From a virus, in IMG/VR virus record IMGVR_UViG_3300010370_000100, positions 1 to 36,620 of that record: a DNA stretch of 36,620 nucleotides; one strand, 5' to 3'. The notes below the pieces were generated by a model, which was not told the DNA's origin, made no database searches, and saw only the letters and a list, made by a program, of their open reading frames with translations. The translations under genes and the position numbers were made by a program. Below, piece by piece: positions 8,601 through 18,100 of this stretch. Position 1 is the stretch's first letter; every line of letters begins with the position of its first letter.

Positions 8601-11600
8601 ACACTATCAGAAATCAATCTGACATCAGTAATAGTTGCTTTAGCGCCGGATGTTTTTCCAGTCAAAGTCATACCTTTTGCAACATATCCCTTGAACTCTG
8701 GGGTATTCTTTTGATCCTGTAAAGCAAAGGTATCAACATATAAAACAGTCGAAGCTGTAGAATAAGTTGTTTCTGGTGGTTGTTGCGTATATGGAACTAA
8801 ATTATAAGAATCTGTTGGAGCATCATAAGGACCATTTTTATGACCTGGAGTACATAATCTAAATTTAATATTTACATTTGTATTACCAAACACATCAGAT
8901 TCAACAGTTTCTCCAACTTGGAAAGCGGTATTACCGCTCATCTTAATTTCAAGCAGTTTAGGCACAACATACTTACTCATCTCAACGGTTGAGAGGAATG
9001 GATAATGTTGTGTAACTGGTTTTAAACCATTAGCATCAAACTCAACGTTTCTGCTTACCAAATACTTGTAATTGCCTTCCGTTATCTCATCATTGGTTGT
9101 TGTTGTTTTTTCTTCTCCAAGTTTTTCTGGGAATTCTTGAATACTTAAAATTTCTGTACCGGAAATTGGATCTCCAGCTGTTGTAGTTAGTTTAACAGTT
9201 TCATCATATGTTTTCTCAATTTCTCCAGGAGTAAAGATAAATTTACCACTTTGATTCTTCTTATTCTGAATAGAACCGACAAATTCTTCTACTTTATCTT
9301 GAGGTAAATATTCAGAAAGAACTTTCTTTGCATTATCAACTCCATATTTGTTTAAAGATTTTACAGTAAGTGTAATTTTTCCATTTTTCTGAGATCCGGA
9401 TATATAAGATCCATTTTTAATTACTTTTGTTATCGCACCTTTTTTAGTTTGTTTCGTTACTTCTTTTGTACCAAAACTTTTGAATGCCTTTTTCTTATAA
9501 TTATAGTCATCAACAAGATTTTGGACATAATTTTGTGGAGCATTTGCTGTAATAACTGGCGCTGGGTCATCAGAATAAACAACTTTATCTTGTGTATATT
9601 CTTTGACGGTACTAATAGTTTCTTCAATATCTTCGGGTTTACTTAATGTCTTAGTTGGATTATTGACAGTTACGGATTTATCTGTATTAACAATAGGAGC
9701 ATCTGATTTATCAACTGTTGGTTGAAGTTTAAGTGTTCCTTGCCAGAAAGAAATCAGGAATGCGGTGACGTTTTCAGATCTTGATGCAAACGATTGTTTT
9801 TTATATTCAACTTCAGTATAATCAAGAGTTACAAGGTTGCCAGTTTTCTTCATACCAGGCCCAACCTTGGTTGCAAATTTTGCATCAGCATTAGGTGAGA
9901 ATGTATCTGTAAATCCAGAAATTAACTCTGAACCAAGTTGAAGGTCAATTTTTGTCGTAAATTGTGGAGGTCTTATTGTATTTGTTGCAGAGTCATGAGA
10001 TATTTTGCTTCCTTCATCAATAGAATTCATGTTTGTAAAGTTATCCGCAAAAATACCACACTTGAATTGATCCAGTCCAGTAGCAGCATCTTTAATCGTC
10101 ATAGATGCCATTTTACTTTCAAGTGCAGAAAGAGTTGTGAATTCTTCTACTTTTTGAATTCTATCCTCAAGTAAAGCGATATCTTGCATTCGATATCTCT
10201 TATGTTTAATTAATTCAACATTTGCGTTGACTACATTATGCAAATAGCCAGGTATTCCGACAATAGCAACATCCAATGTTCCCGCTTTACTCAGAGGTGG
10301 TTCTGGAGTATCACTTGGAATTCCCTTAACAATTTGGAAATTTCCATCTGGATTTAGAATAATTCTATCAACTCTTGGCAAGTAATATGAGAACGATGCT
10401 ATAATATTTTCTCCTGGTGCCAAAATGTATTGCGAATATTGGCCAGGAGAAGTAAAGTTGCGAGAAGCAAACTCAAATGGCGAATTTGATGACAAAGTAT
10501 ATGCAGGAACTCTTGGTCTTATATCAACAAAGTCTGTCAATCTTGTGTTGTTAAAATATGGAATATTATATTTAAAGTCTTTGTCAGCATAACTTGTTGC
10601 TGTGATAAATTCTCCAGTATCAGAAGAATCAATTGTGTAATATTGATAGATAATTTTTAATTTTCCTTTTGGTTCTTCTGCATTTTTGTTTCTTATAAGT
10701 CGAGAATAATCATAGAAAGAATCTCTCTGTCCATCATCAAATCCGAATTTATTTGAAACATTTTGATCTGATAACGTAATAGACGTAATTGTCGCATTTA
10801 TGTTGGAATCTTTTCCAACAATTACTTCTCCAACGTCAAAAGTTGAAGCATTTAAATAAACGTATTCTAACTTATCAGTATCAACACGATTAACTACAAG
10901 AGCCATTGCTCCAGAGTTTTTTCCAAGAATATGTTCCCCCAACACAAAGTCTTGATTATTTGCAGTTGGCCCACTAAAAGAAGATAATGTTAATCTTGGT
11001 AACTGTGGATCCGCCGTGCTTTGAGATTCAAATACGCCAAGAACTTTGACAACATCCGGGAAATTCAAACAAATTTCTTCGTCTTGAACTCTAACACCAT
11101 AAACTTGACTATAAGTCAGTCCATCATTTAATGTTGTTGTTCCAATACCAGACGCAGTGTACTTTGAATAATTTACAACTAAGGAACCAACGCTATTAAA
11201 TTTTTTAATTTTTGAATTTGGTTTTGTATTCCTAACAGTTGCAATAACATCAGCATTTCCACTTGTTTTTGATAAACCGTTAAATGTCAAAATTTTACCA
11301 GTTGCATTCAAACTATATTGAGTTTCATCTAAGGGTTCAATACTACCGTCAGCATATGAAATTACGAATCTATCTTCATCAAATGCGTCGAAAATAATAT
11401 CCGCATCAGTAATTGTAAGAACAAGAGAATTTGCCGCAAATGCTTGATTTTGGAAAATTCTTCTTTGTGTAATCGCAGAATTTGCAATATTAAAAGTCTT
11501 TACGTTAGTTCTATTCAACTCAGTCAATAATGTAGAGTCTGGGGATCCTACTGATCCTCTTATAACCCTTAAATCATTGACAGAGATTTCAGATGTTGGT

Positions 11601-13543
11601 AATGAACCAACACAAACATTGGTGACATTTTGGACTGCAGAGACTGTAAAATTAGTTCCTCCAGCACTTACGGTTTCCACTTTATTAAATATAGCAAGTC
11701 CACCTTGGCTTGGGTTTCCATATTTAATGATATCTCCACTGGAAAGAACATTTATAAAGTTTGTTCCCAAACCAGCAGAAACTGTGCTAATTCCTGCAGA
11801 TTCTGCTGTAATTTTAAATGTTGTGCTTGGAGCAGCAATATTCAATTGCTTACTCAATAACATGTCAGCATTAAATGTTGAAACTCCAACTTTCGTTGCA
11901 TAAATTGATTTTACATCTGAGATATTATAGTCAGTAATAGTTTTAATTAATCTTCCATTTTCAATTCCATTGATAATAATCGGTTCATTTGGTATAAACT
12001 GCCCATACACATTATAGAGAGTCATGGTATGGAGACCACTTACACCATCCTTCAGATATGCGGCTGCCCCACTCTTTTTACCTTCAATATATGCAGGAGT
12101 GGATTGGGTTATTGTTGTTGTTAATCCGATTTTTGTAAAGGTTTGGACATCAAACAATCTCAAATTTAATTGACTGGAATCATCAACATAACCAACTGAT
12201 GGGATAAAGTCATATATTCTTGCGTATCCAATAGTCGTTCCAGCTGCAACACCTTTGTCGGATCCAAGACGAGAATCCATTAAACTTACAAATGCAGTTG
12301 TTCCTAAACCAACAGATGGAACACCAAAAACATTATTGACTAAAAATTGAGTTCCCGCATTAAAGGAAATTGATTGGTTTTCTAAAGTTTGTAATGTTCT
12401 TGGTTTTTCAACATCGACAAATTGTTGATTTACAGATTCTACTTCATATCCATTTACATATGCTTTTCCAGAACTAATTTCAAAGGTCATCAAATCATCA
12501 GATGGCGTATTACCATCAATTGTGATTTGGTCCTCGTAGTAAATACCAGTCGTATTTACTAATCTATCGTTGAGAGTGTCTCTTGGATTGACAGTAAATG
12601 GTTTGACATAAAAATCGCCAGATTGGTCAGCAGTTCTTCTTGCCAACTCATCACGAATTACATTATATTGTGTTTTTGTAACTTTAAATTGTGGAACACC
12701 ATCAAAAATCGAATATAAAGTGATAAAGTTTTCCAGATCAGTTTCATTAATTGATCTTTTATCTAATTTAAGTTCTAATTGAAATCTATCAGAACCTGGA
12801 GCTGAGTAATTAGAAAAACCTTGAGCATTATCAAATAAAGATTCGTCTTCATCTGCAGTGACAATTCTTTCAATAATAGTAAAACCAACTTTAAAAGATG
12901 GCGTGATTCCGTATTGATCTAAAATGATTCTTTGTTCTTGTGCCTTGGCAAAGATACCTCTAACAAAGAAAATTCCTTCTTTAATTGATATTGACGATCC
13001 AGCAGTTGATGCATTAGTAGCAATAGAATTGCAAATTCCTTGACCTTGAGGAATTGTAAATCCATTACCATAGGTTATTGTTTCTTCTGCAAGTAAAGTT
13101 TCCCCATCCAAGAAATTTTGGGAGTTGAAATTAGATTCGCCGTTGGAAATATACTGCAAATATAAAGTATGAACACCTCTTTCAGATTCTGTGTTGCTTA
13201 AAACATATCTGACAATTGCAACAATACCACTTGTTTGGCCTTTAATTTTCTTATCAATTAACTGATTAAAATATAAAGATATTGGTAGTCCATTATATTC
13301 GGATTCTACTTGAATGGCAGGAAAAACAATATCATTTCCAATTTGCCCATCTAAAACGGGAGACCCTTCTTTAAAAACGTGAGTTCCAAATCTTTCAATT
13401 TGATTTTGGAGAATTGACTGCAGCGTGGTTAATTCACGGGCTTGCAGGGGTACACCAGGTTTAAATAAAACCTTATGGTAACCTTTGTCCTCATCAAAAT
13501 CATCAAAATAAGGAGAAACGTTGAAGTTAGTCTGTTGAGGCAT
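5666..13543 (-). CDS. DUF4815 virion structural protein, 2625 aa
   Basis: This is a very large tail or baseplate-associated protein. Residues 1-40 (TNFNVSPYFDDFDEDKGYHK, then LFKPGVPLQARELTTLQ) are the typical DUF4815 opening, and IERFGTHVFKEGSPV continues it. DUF4815 features extend to about residue 1280 (SRSENVTAFLISFWQGTLKL). Residues about 1290-1480 look like an insert with Lys-rich segments. Residues 1770-1970 form a conserved cyanophage segment (CPYDPIAQTFFV to SLFKSQNGYTWTPSQLDDLK). Several SGA-type modules (GKTSGAKATI, GKNSGAMALV), GGTGY repeats and an E-x-RG module (about 2205-2265) are embedded. Its place between gp8 and gp13 is where T4 has gp9-gp12, so a baseplate-periphery role is inferred. 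Confidence 0.9.
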   Translation of the reverse strand: MPQQTNFNVSPYFDDFDEDKGYHKVLFKPGVPLQARELTTLQSILQNQIERFGTHVFKEGSPVLDGQIGNDIVFPAIQVESEYNGLPISLYFNQLIDKKIKGQTSGIVAIVRYVLSNTESERGVHTLYLQYISNGESNFNSQNFLDGETLLAEETITYGNGFTIPQGQGICNSIATNASTAGSSISIKEGIFFVRGIFAKAQEQRIILDQYGITPSFKVGFTIIERIVTADEDESLFDNAQGFSNYSAPGSDRFQLELKLDKRSINETDLENFITLYSIFDGVPQFKVTKTQYNVIRDELARRTADQSGDFYVKPFTVNPRDTLNDRLVNTTGIYYEDQITIDGNTPSDDLMTFEISSGKAYVNGYEVESVNQQFVDVEKPRTLQTLENQSISFNAGTQFLVNNVFGVPSVGLGTTAFVSLMDSRLGSDKGVAAGTTIGYARIYDFIPSVGYVDDSSQLNLRLFDVQTFTKIGLTTTITQSTPAYIEGKKSGAAAYLKDGVSGLHTMTLYNVYGQFIPNEPIIINGIENGRLIKTITDYNISDVKSIYATKVGVSTFNADMLLSKQLNIAAPSTTFKITAESAGISTVSAGLGTNFINVLSSGDIIKYGNPSQGGLAIFNKVETVSAGGTNFTVSAVQNVTNVCVGSLPTSEISVNDLRVIRGSVGSPDSTLLTELNRTNVKTFNIANSAITQRRIFQNQAFAANSLVLTITDADIIFDAFDEDRFVISYADGSIEPLDETQYSLNATGKILTFNGLSKTSGNADVIATVRNTKPNSKIKKFNSVGSLVVNYSKYTASGIGTTTLNDGLTYSQVYGVRVQDEEICLNFPDVVKVLGVFESQSTADPQLPRLTLSSFSGPTANNQDFVLGEHILGKNSGAMALVVNRVDTDKLEYVYLNASTFDVGEVIVGKDSNINATITSITLSDQNVSNKFGFDDGQRDSFYDYSRLIRNKNAEEPKGKLKIIYQYYTIDSSDTGEFITATSYADKDFKYNIPYFNNTRLTDFVDIRPRVPAYTLSSNSPFEFASRNFTSPGQYSQYILAPGENIIASFSYYLPRVDRIILNPDGNFQIVKGIPSDTPEPPLSKAGTLDVAIVGIPGYLHNVVNANVELIKHKRYRMQDIALLEDRIQKVEEFTTLSALESKMASMTIKDAATGLDQFKCGIFADNFTNMNSIDEGSKISHDSATNTIRPPQFTTKIDLQLGSELISGFTDTFSPNADAKFATKVGPGMKKTGNLVTLDYTEVEYKKQSFASRSENVTAFLISFWQGTLKLQPTVDKSDAPIVNTDKSVTVNNPTKTLSKPEDIEETISTVKEYTQDKVVYSDDPAPVITANAPQNYVQNLVDDYNYKKKAFKSFGTKEVTKQTKKGAITKVIKNGSYISGSQKNGKITLTVKSLNKYGVDNAKKVLSEYLPQDKVEEFVGSIQNKKNQSGKFIFTPGEIEKTYDETVKLTTTAGDPISGTEILSIQEFPEKLGEEKTTTTNDEITEGNYKYLVSRNVEFDANGLKPVTQHYPFLSTVEMSKYVVPKLLEIKMSGNTAFQVGETVESDVFGNTNVNIKFRLCTPGHKNGPYDAPTDSYNLVPYTQQPPETTYSTASTVLYVDTFALQDQKNTPEFKGYVAKGMTLTGKTSGAKATITDVRLISDSVGTLQGSLFIPNPEKPENPAFSAGENKFFLTDVPLLSIPSGTLNAGGTYLNQSTADAVYTGASIQKTITKVTTTTITPTITPSYKKTIFQPTKTNVNVTTIQKQLLEKYTQTDQFKVSGQLPKIGLTSSDNIAKCPYDPIAQTFFVSEKTGLFLTSLDVFFKTKPDFGSQTADTVTLQIRTVENGTPTSTTLPYSEVTLSPDKINLSTDGSVATKFTFASPVYLDGPKEKVVAGAEKGSESFAEYAIVLLSNSKEYEVFIARLGENDLQTNTKISVKAGDENMLGSLFKSQNGYTWTPSQLDDLKFTLYKAQFVTEGTCTFFNPQLNIGSKTKPVLPANSLIPLSKKIAVGLGSTGYDSTTIVTGVTLAQGSARGTLAGIGGSITVGTGATVSNSGFGYTNGTFTGINLTTETGVGQGAQATVIVVSNKIDTVTITSGGTGYAVGDSLLIPDIGQNVGFGGQVAVTSIASNNTFVIDNVQGQFSAGVALSYVDSSGSVTSLGTGVTISSITNDSFYDGLHMKIIQPNHGMHSVSNFVEIKGMRPLNSDLNSTLATELTSTETTTIELASGAGFDLFEGVAVSAANPGYVIIGNEVIQYTAVSGNSLTGLTREIDGTQANTYPVSTKVYRYQFNGFSLRRLNKVHNFGEVDTTNHPIDLNSYYIKVDADGTDFDGVGIGSNRTNDLYFTKTGQTGSTGVEVSNNIQFESIRPNINGFVVPSTDLSAQIRTFSATSVGGNETSFQDQGFIDLDLDDVTYFETPRLIASDTNSSRYLTTVPGNRSLAIQMLLTSDDSNVSPFIDTENITYVQLASNLINNPIGFSNPVSYALNDSVRSLTKDKHSTVLVTKPVKMKLPANALSVTLTASKSTSSDFRVLYRLFRVDAPELSQNFELFPGYSNSTIDGIGNKVVIDPSLNDGTPDLKPINSDDLSPKSYTYSVENLPDFDAFSIKVVMASTNQALPPIIGSLSAIATTKPKV

Positions 13544-13549
13544 GATTTT

Positions 13550-15103
13550 TTAGAATTGCAAAATTACTTTAATATCTTCTTTTTGATTTGCAGATCTTGT
13601 GATTGATGATCTGTTATCTACATAAATGATATTTCCAGAGTATTTTTTAACTTCTGGATTTCCAACGCCATTGGTTACTGACTGACCAAAATAATATGTC
13701 CTACTATTTATCACGGTACTGATACCTGTATATGTTGAGTGTATTCCTAAAGTAACACTACCACCAACAATGTTTAAACTGCCCCCAGTACCTGGACTAG
13801 AGGTAAACTCATGCAGTTCAAATCCATAAGTTGGAGATGCATTTTGTGTCCCATCAGTATTGAATCCGACAAGACTTTTATCTTGCCAATATTTTAAGAT
13901 ACCAGTTGTTTGGTCATATGAAACCACTCTTCCTACAGCTGTAGATCCAACACCTACAGTTTGAGTGATTCTACTATCAGCAGTGAATGTTGCAGTGCTG
14001 TATCCAGCACCAACTAATTTCAATGCGTATACGGCACTTGCTTTCGATTCAGTTAATAAGGTTGACGAATTATAAACCTGTGGATTTTCTACAATTCCAA
14101 TTCTTGCAATTTGATTTCCAGTGATGAAATCTGGATTTAAATCGTCATTTTCAATTCTAGAATATATTAAAACGTTGAATGCGCCAAGTTCACGATAAAT
14201 GTCTGCTCCATGACCACCTTTTGGTGGAATAATAACGTCAAAGGTTGGAGAAGTTGTTCCTGTTGGTACTCCACCTGCAAGTAAATCTACGGACCCATAA
14301 CTATAACCAGAACCGCCTTTAGATACTGTAATTGATTCTACTTTAGAATCGTTGTTTATCACGATTGTAGCTTCGGCACCATTTCCATCACCTTTGATTG
14401 GAACATTCGTATAAGTTTGATTTGCAGTTCCTAATCCAACTCCCCTGTTTGTAATGGTAATAATTTTAAGTTGACCGCTGGACGATGCATTATCTCTGAC
14501 TGCAGCATTATCTGTGCCAGTTTCCCAATCTGATGGAACTGGCATAAAATTAATAGAATCAAACTTGACAATATCTGCGGGATTAATCGTATACAAATAT
14601 TTCCAAATATATCCATCACCACTTGTTCCGGCAGACCTTGGTTCTAAGTCAGTAAAGTTTGGTTCATCTAATGATGGTCTACCATCAGGATAGTCTGGAC
14701 TAATGCCATTATGAAGACAAATATAAACTTTGTAATATTGATTTATTACATAATAATTTGATGCATACAAACTAGAAGATTGGGATGGTTTTGATGTATT
14801 AGTTCTACTAAAATCATGACGATACATGTCATAAGTAGTTCCAGATGTCCAAGTGTTTTTTCTAACAACTCTTTTTACATCTTGTGCCTGAATTTTTTTC
14901 AAGGCAATCATTGTATCCCAATAATCATTTTCCTCATTAAAATTATCTTTGGGAGCTAAAGGAGTTGTATTCCAAGTAGCACTATAGTCAGTTGCATTGG
15001 GAAGACCGACAAAAGCATAATATGAATTTGTAGTAGAAGTTGCTGCAGAGACAAAACTCTTAGCATTTAAAATTCTTAATTGGTCAGTTATAATAGCAGA
15101 CAT
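13550..15103 (-). CDS. gp8: Baseplate wedge protein gp8
   Basis: gp8 is a dimeric wedge subunit linking gp6/gp7/gp10 in T4. Recognisable features are the opening IITDQLRILNAKSF, SYYAFVGLPN (as ITFGRS in T4), the segment VRKNTWTSGTTYDMYRHD, YYKVYICLHN, GDGYIWKYLYTINP (as GDGYVWEYLFEIPP in T4) and the C-terminal tail NQKEDIKVILQF (as TEEINILFTF). Length is 517 against 334 in T4. The excess lies mainly in a GAEATIVIN-GGSGYSYG insert at about residues 230-285 and in loops near 340-470. A late promoter begins 17 nt upstream of the ATG. No good Shine-Dalgarno sequence is visible. Confidence 0.9.
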   Translation of the reverse strand: MSAIITDQLRILNAKSFVSAATSTTNSYYAFVGLPNATDYSATWNTTPLAPKDNFNEENDYWDTMIALKKIQAQDVKRVVRKNTWTSGTTYDMYRHDFSRTNTSKPSQSSSLYASNYYVINQYYKVYICLHNGISPDYPDGRPSLDEPNFTDLEPRSAGTSGDGYIWKYLYTINPADIVKFDSINFMPVPSDWETGTDNAAVRDNASSSGQLKIITITNRGVGLGTANQTYTNVPIKGDGNGAEATIVINNDSKVESITVSKGGSGYSYGSVDLLAGGVPTGTTSPTFDVIIPPKGGHGADIYRELGAFNVLIYSRIENDDLNPDFITGNQIARIGIVENPQVYNSSTLLTESKASAVYALKLVGAGYSTATFTADSRITQTVGVGSTAVGRVVSYDQTTGILKYWQDKSLVGFNTDGTQNASPTYGFELHEFTSSPGTGGSLNIVGGSVTLGIHSTYTGISTVINSRTYYFGQSVTNGVGNPEVKKYSGNIIYVDNRSSITRSANQKEDIKVILQF

Positions 15104-15119
15104 TTTGTCGTTTTTTTAT

Positions 15120-15128
15120 CTATTTATG
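15120..15128 (-). promoter_or_regulatory. T4-type late promoter (CATAAATAG)
   Basis: This is the same nonamer as the one before gp15, again built over the TAA stop of the upstream gene. It is followed by an A-rich leader, with the gp8 ATG 17 nt further on. The very short leader and weak ribosome site are unusual, but the octamer match is 7 of 8. Confidence 0.6.
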
Positions 15129-18100
15129 TGGAGTAATTCCGATATTTAAGTGGATTATATCTTTGAACAATTGGAGACGTAGAAATTCCAATCAACCCAT
15201 TATTGTAAGCAGTAAATGCCTTTGGATTCAATCTGGTTCCTCCAGAAATTCTTCCCCAACTATATTCACCATAGAAACTACTAAACCCGAATCCACTTAT
15301 ATCATCTGTGCTTTCAACACTTACAACAACCTTAGTCACATAAGTGAGAGCAATACCAGCAGCACTAGTTTGTGCTATTGAAACTTGTGCGACTCTATAA
15401 ACATTATCTATAAATGAAGTGCCAATTCCAATAACACCACTATTGCTAGAAGAAAGTGAAGTTACCCCATTTCCAACATTTGAATTGAATATTGTGAAAT
15501 AATCTCCAGTTTGAATTCCACTAACACCAGTTGTAGCAATTCCTACGCTATTAATACCAATATTTCTTAAGAATGAATTTTCTGGTATGAATAAATCAAG
15601 TATAAGTCCAGTGGTCGCTATTCCAACAATAGATGTTGTTGCAATACCAGTTATAATACCAAAGTCTCCATCATAACTAACGTCACTTATTACTTCATAT
15701 GTGGGATTTGGACTCTCTATCAATACTGTTGGTGGATTTGAAGTGGTGTAACCACTTCCAGGAGATGTTACGCTAATTGTAGAAACAGAACCCCCACTGA
15801 TTGTTGATGAGGCTTGTGCTCTATAAGTTGTTCCAAGACCAACTGGAGTTGCAATTGTAATAACTGGACTTGCAGTATATCCCATTCCACCATCGCTTAA
15901 AACAATTGACTGAATTGTTCCTGCTGCAGAAACAACGGCTGTCGCTGCAGCAGCAATTAAAGTGTCTTGAGAAATAATAGTAATCTTTCTTGGATTTGAA
16001 TCAATTTCAGGATATTCCGAATGATTATTGAAGAAAGTTTTTACATTCTCCACCCAAATAGTTGTACTTGCAATTCCAACACTTTGAATAATATTTGTGG
16101 ATGGGTGAATAAGAGGTTCATGAGAGATTCTATCTTTGGAAACATAACTTCCATCGATAACCATGTCATTTTTTTGTTTACACCAAATTACTGGTCTAGT
16201 TATAGTCGAATCTGTTGTCAATCCAGGACCATTGTAAACATTAGTGAGAACTTCATCGATCGAAAGAACTTCTTTGGTCAATCTTTTATTTTGAGATTCT
16301 TCAAAAGAAGATTCATACACTTGAAGAGTATCTCCTGCCTTAACAGTTTCTAAAATGTCAATGTTTTGAGTGTCAACATCACCATTTCCTTTGTAGAATA
16401 ATATCTTAGATGTATCTCCTTGTTTTGGAGCCTCTGTGAATTGAATTAAACTTCCACCATTGAAAACGTAACCATCGCCGGGAATTTGTAAGATGTCATT
16501 AATAAAAACAAGTAAATTCGCTTTTACATCAATAAGAGACCCAGATTTTGCTCTGACTGAAAATCTTTCTCTATCAATTTCTAATGGGAAAACTTTTTTA
16601 ACACCATCAAACAAAGAATCTATAGGATCTAGAACTTGCAGATCACCAATTGACCATCCAGAAAATCTATCAGTGAAAGTGTTGTCTATGGTAATTTGGA
16701 ATTCATTAAAAGTCAAAGAAGTATCTGTTGGAATTCCAGAAGTTCCTCCAATTTCTACAGTCAAAATTTCTCCAACTCTATATGAATAACCATAATTTTT
16801 AATTTCAAAAGATATTACACTAGATCCTTGGCCGACAACAATATCAACGGTCGCTTCAGTACCAACACCAGATTGAGAACTAGAACTGTAAATTAATGGA
16901 ATATTACTATATGATAGTGGATCGTCAAAAATCACTATTGGGGGATTTGTTGAAGTATAGCCCGATCCAGGATTTGTAATCGCAACACTTACAATATTAC
17001 CACCACTAATTGCAGCAGTTCCAATGAATTGGATGTTTGGCGTTCCTAAACTTGTTGTTGCTACACCAACATTAACAATAGTTTGAATACCTACACGATA
17101 ACCAGATCCACTATTACCAATACTAATTGATTGAATAGTTCCCAATCCAGAAACAACTGCAGTTCCTCCAGCAGCTACCAAAGATTGATAACCAAATCCT
17201 TCAGTAGATCCTACAGAAACAATTACTCCACCTCTAGGGAAAGGTGATGTGTTTACATCTTCATTTAAAGTTGATGTGCCATTACCAACAAAAGAGATTG
17301 TGGTAATTCCTACAGATTCAACCAAGTCATAATTACCCTCAATATTGACAAACGTGCCAGTTCTTGATGGCAACTGGAAAATATTGTTTATTAATACAAT
17401 TGCATTTGATGTTGAAAATCCGGAAATATTATTAGAATTACTGGTGAGAGTGAAATTATTGCTAACGCTATTAAATTCTGTTGATATAACCTCATCAAAA
17501 GTATAGTTGTTATGATATGGTTCTAAAATTCCATTTGGATCTCCGGATTTCATAAACAATCTTCCATTAAAAGTTGATGAAATTTCAAGTCCAGTATAAT
17601 CCTCTTCATCACCTCTAGTATTTGGATTTGGAAATGGAATTCGTCCAAACGGAGGTGTAATAAAATTAATTTTGTTATCTACTATATTGTAGTCCCCAAT
17701 AAGTTTTCTAACCAAACTTCCACTATTATGTGATGAAATTCCCGATCCCGCCCAACCTCTATTAACCAAAACCGAATTTGAAACAATAGAAGATGAATTT
17801 ACTAACATAATCTCATCATTTATTCGTATCAAAGATCCTGAAACAATAGACGAAATACCTGATAAAGTGACTGTACTATCATAAAATCCTAAAGAAGTTG
17901 TAAGTGATTCAGTGACTCCATTTCCGATCACTGGAGACATAATTTGATTATCGACCGCAACTAGAAGTTTTGAATTTTGATTTTTTGCTGTAAATTTATG
18001 TAAAGTTCCAATGCCAACACTTTCAAGACTTAACACTGTTGGAATTGCTTTTAATGCATCGGAGGCAGATGCTGCAACTCTAACATCCAATTCATCCAAT

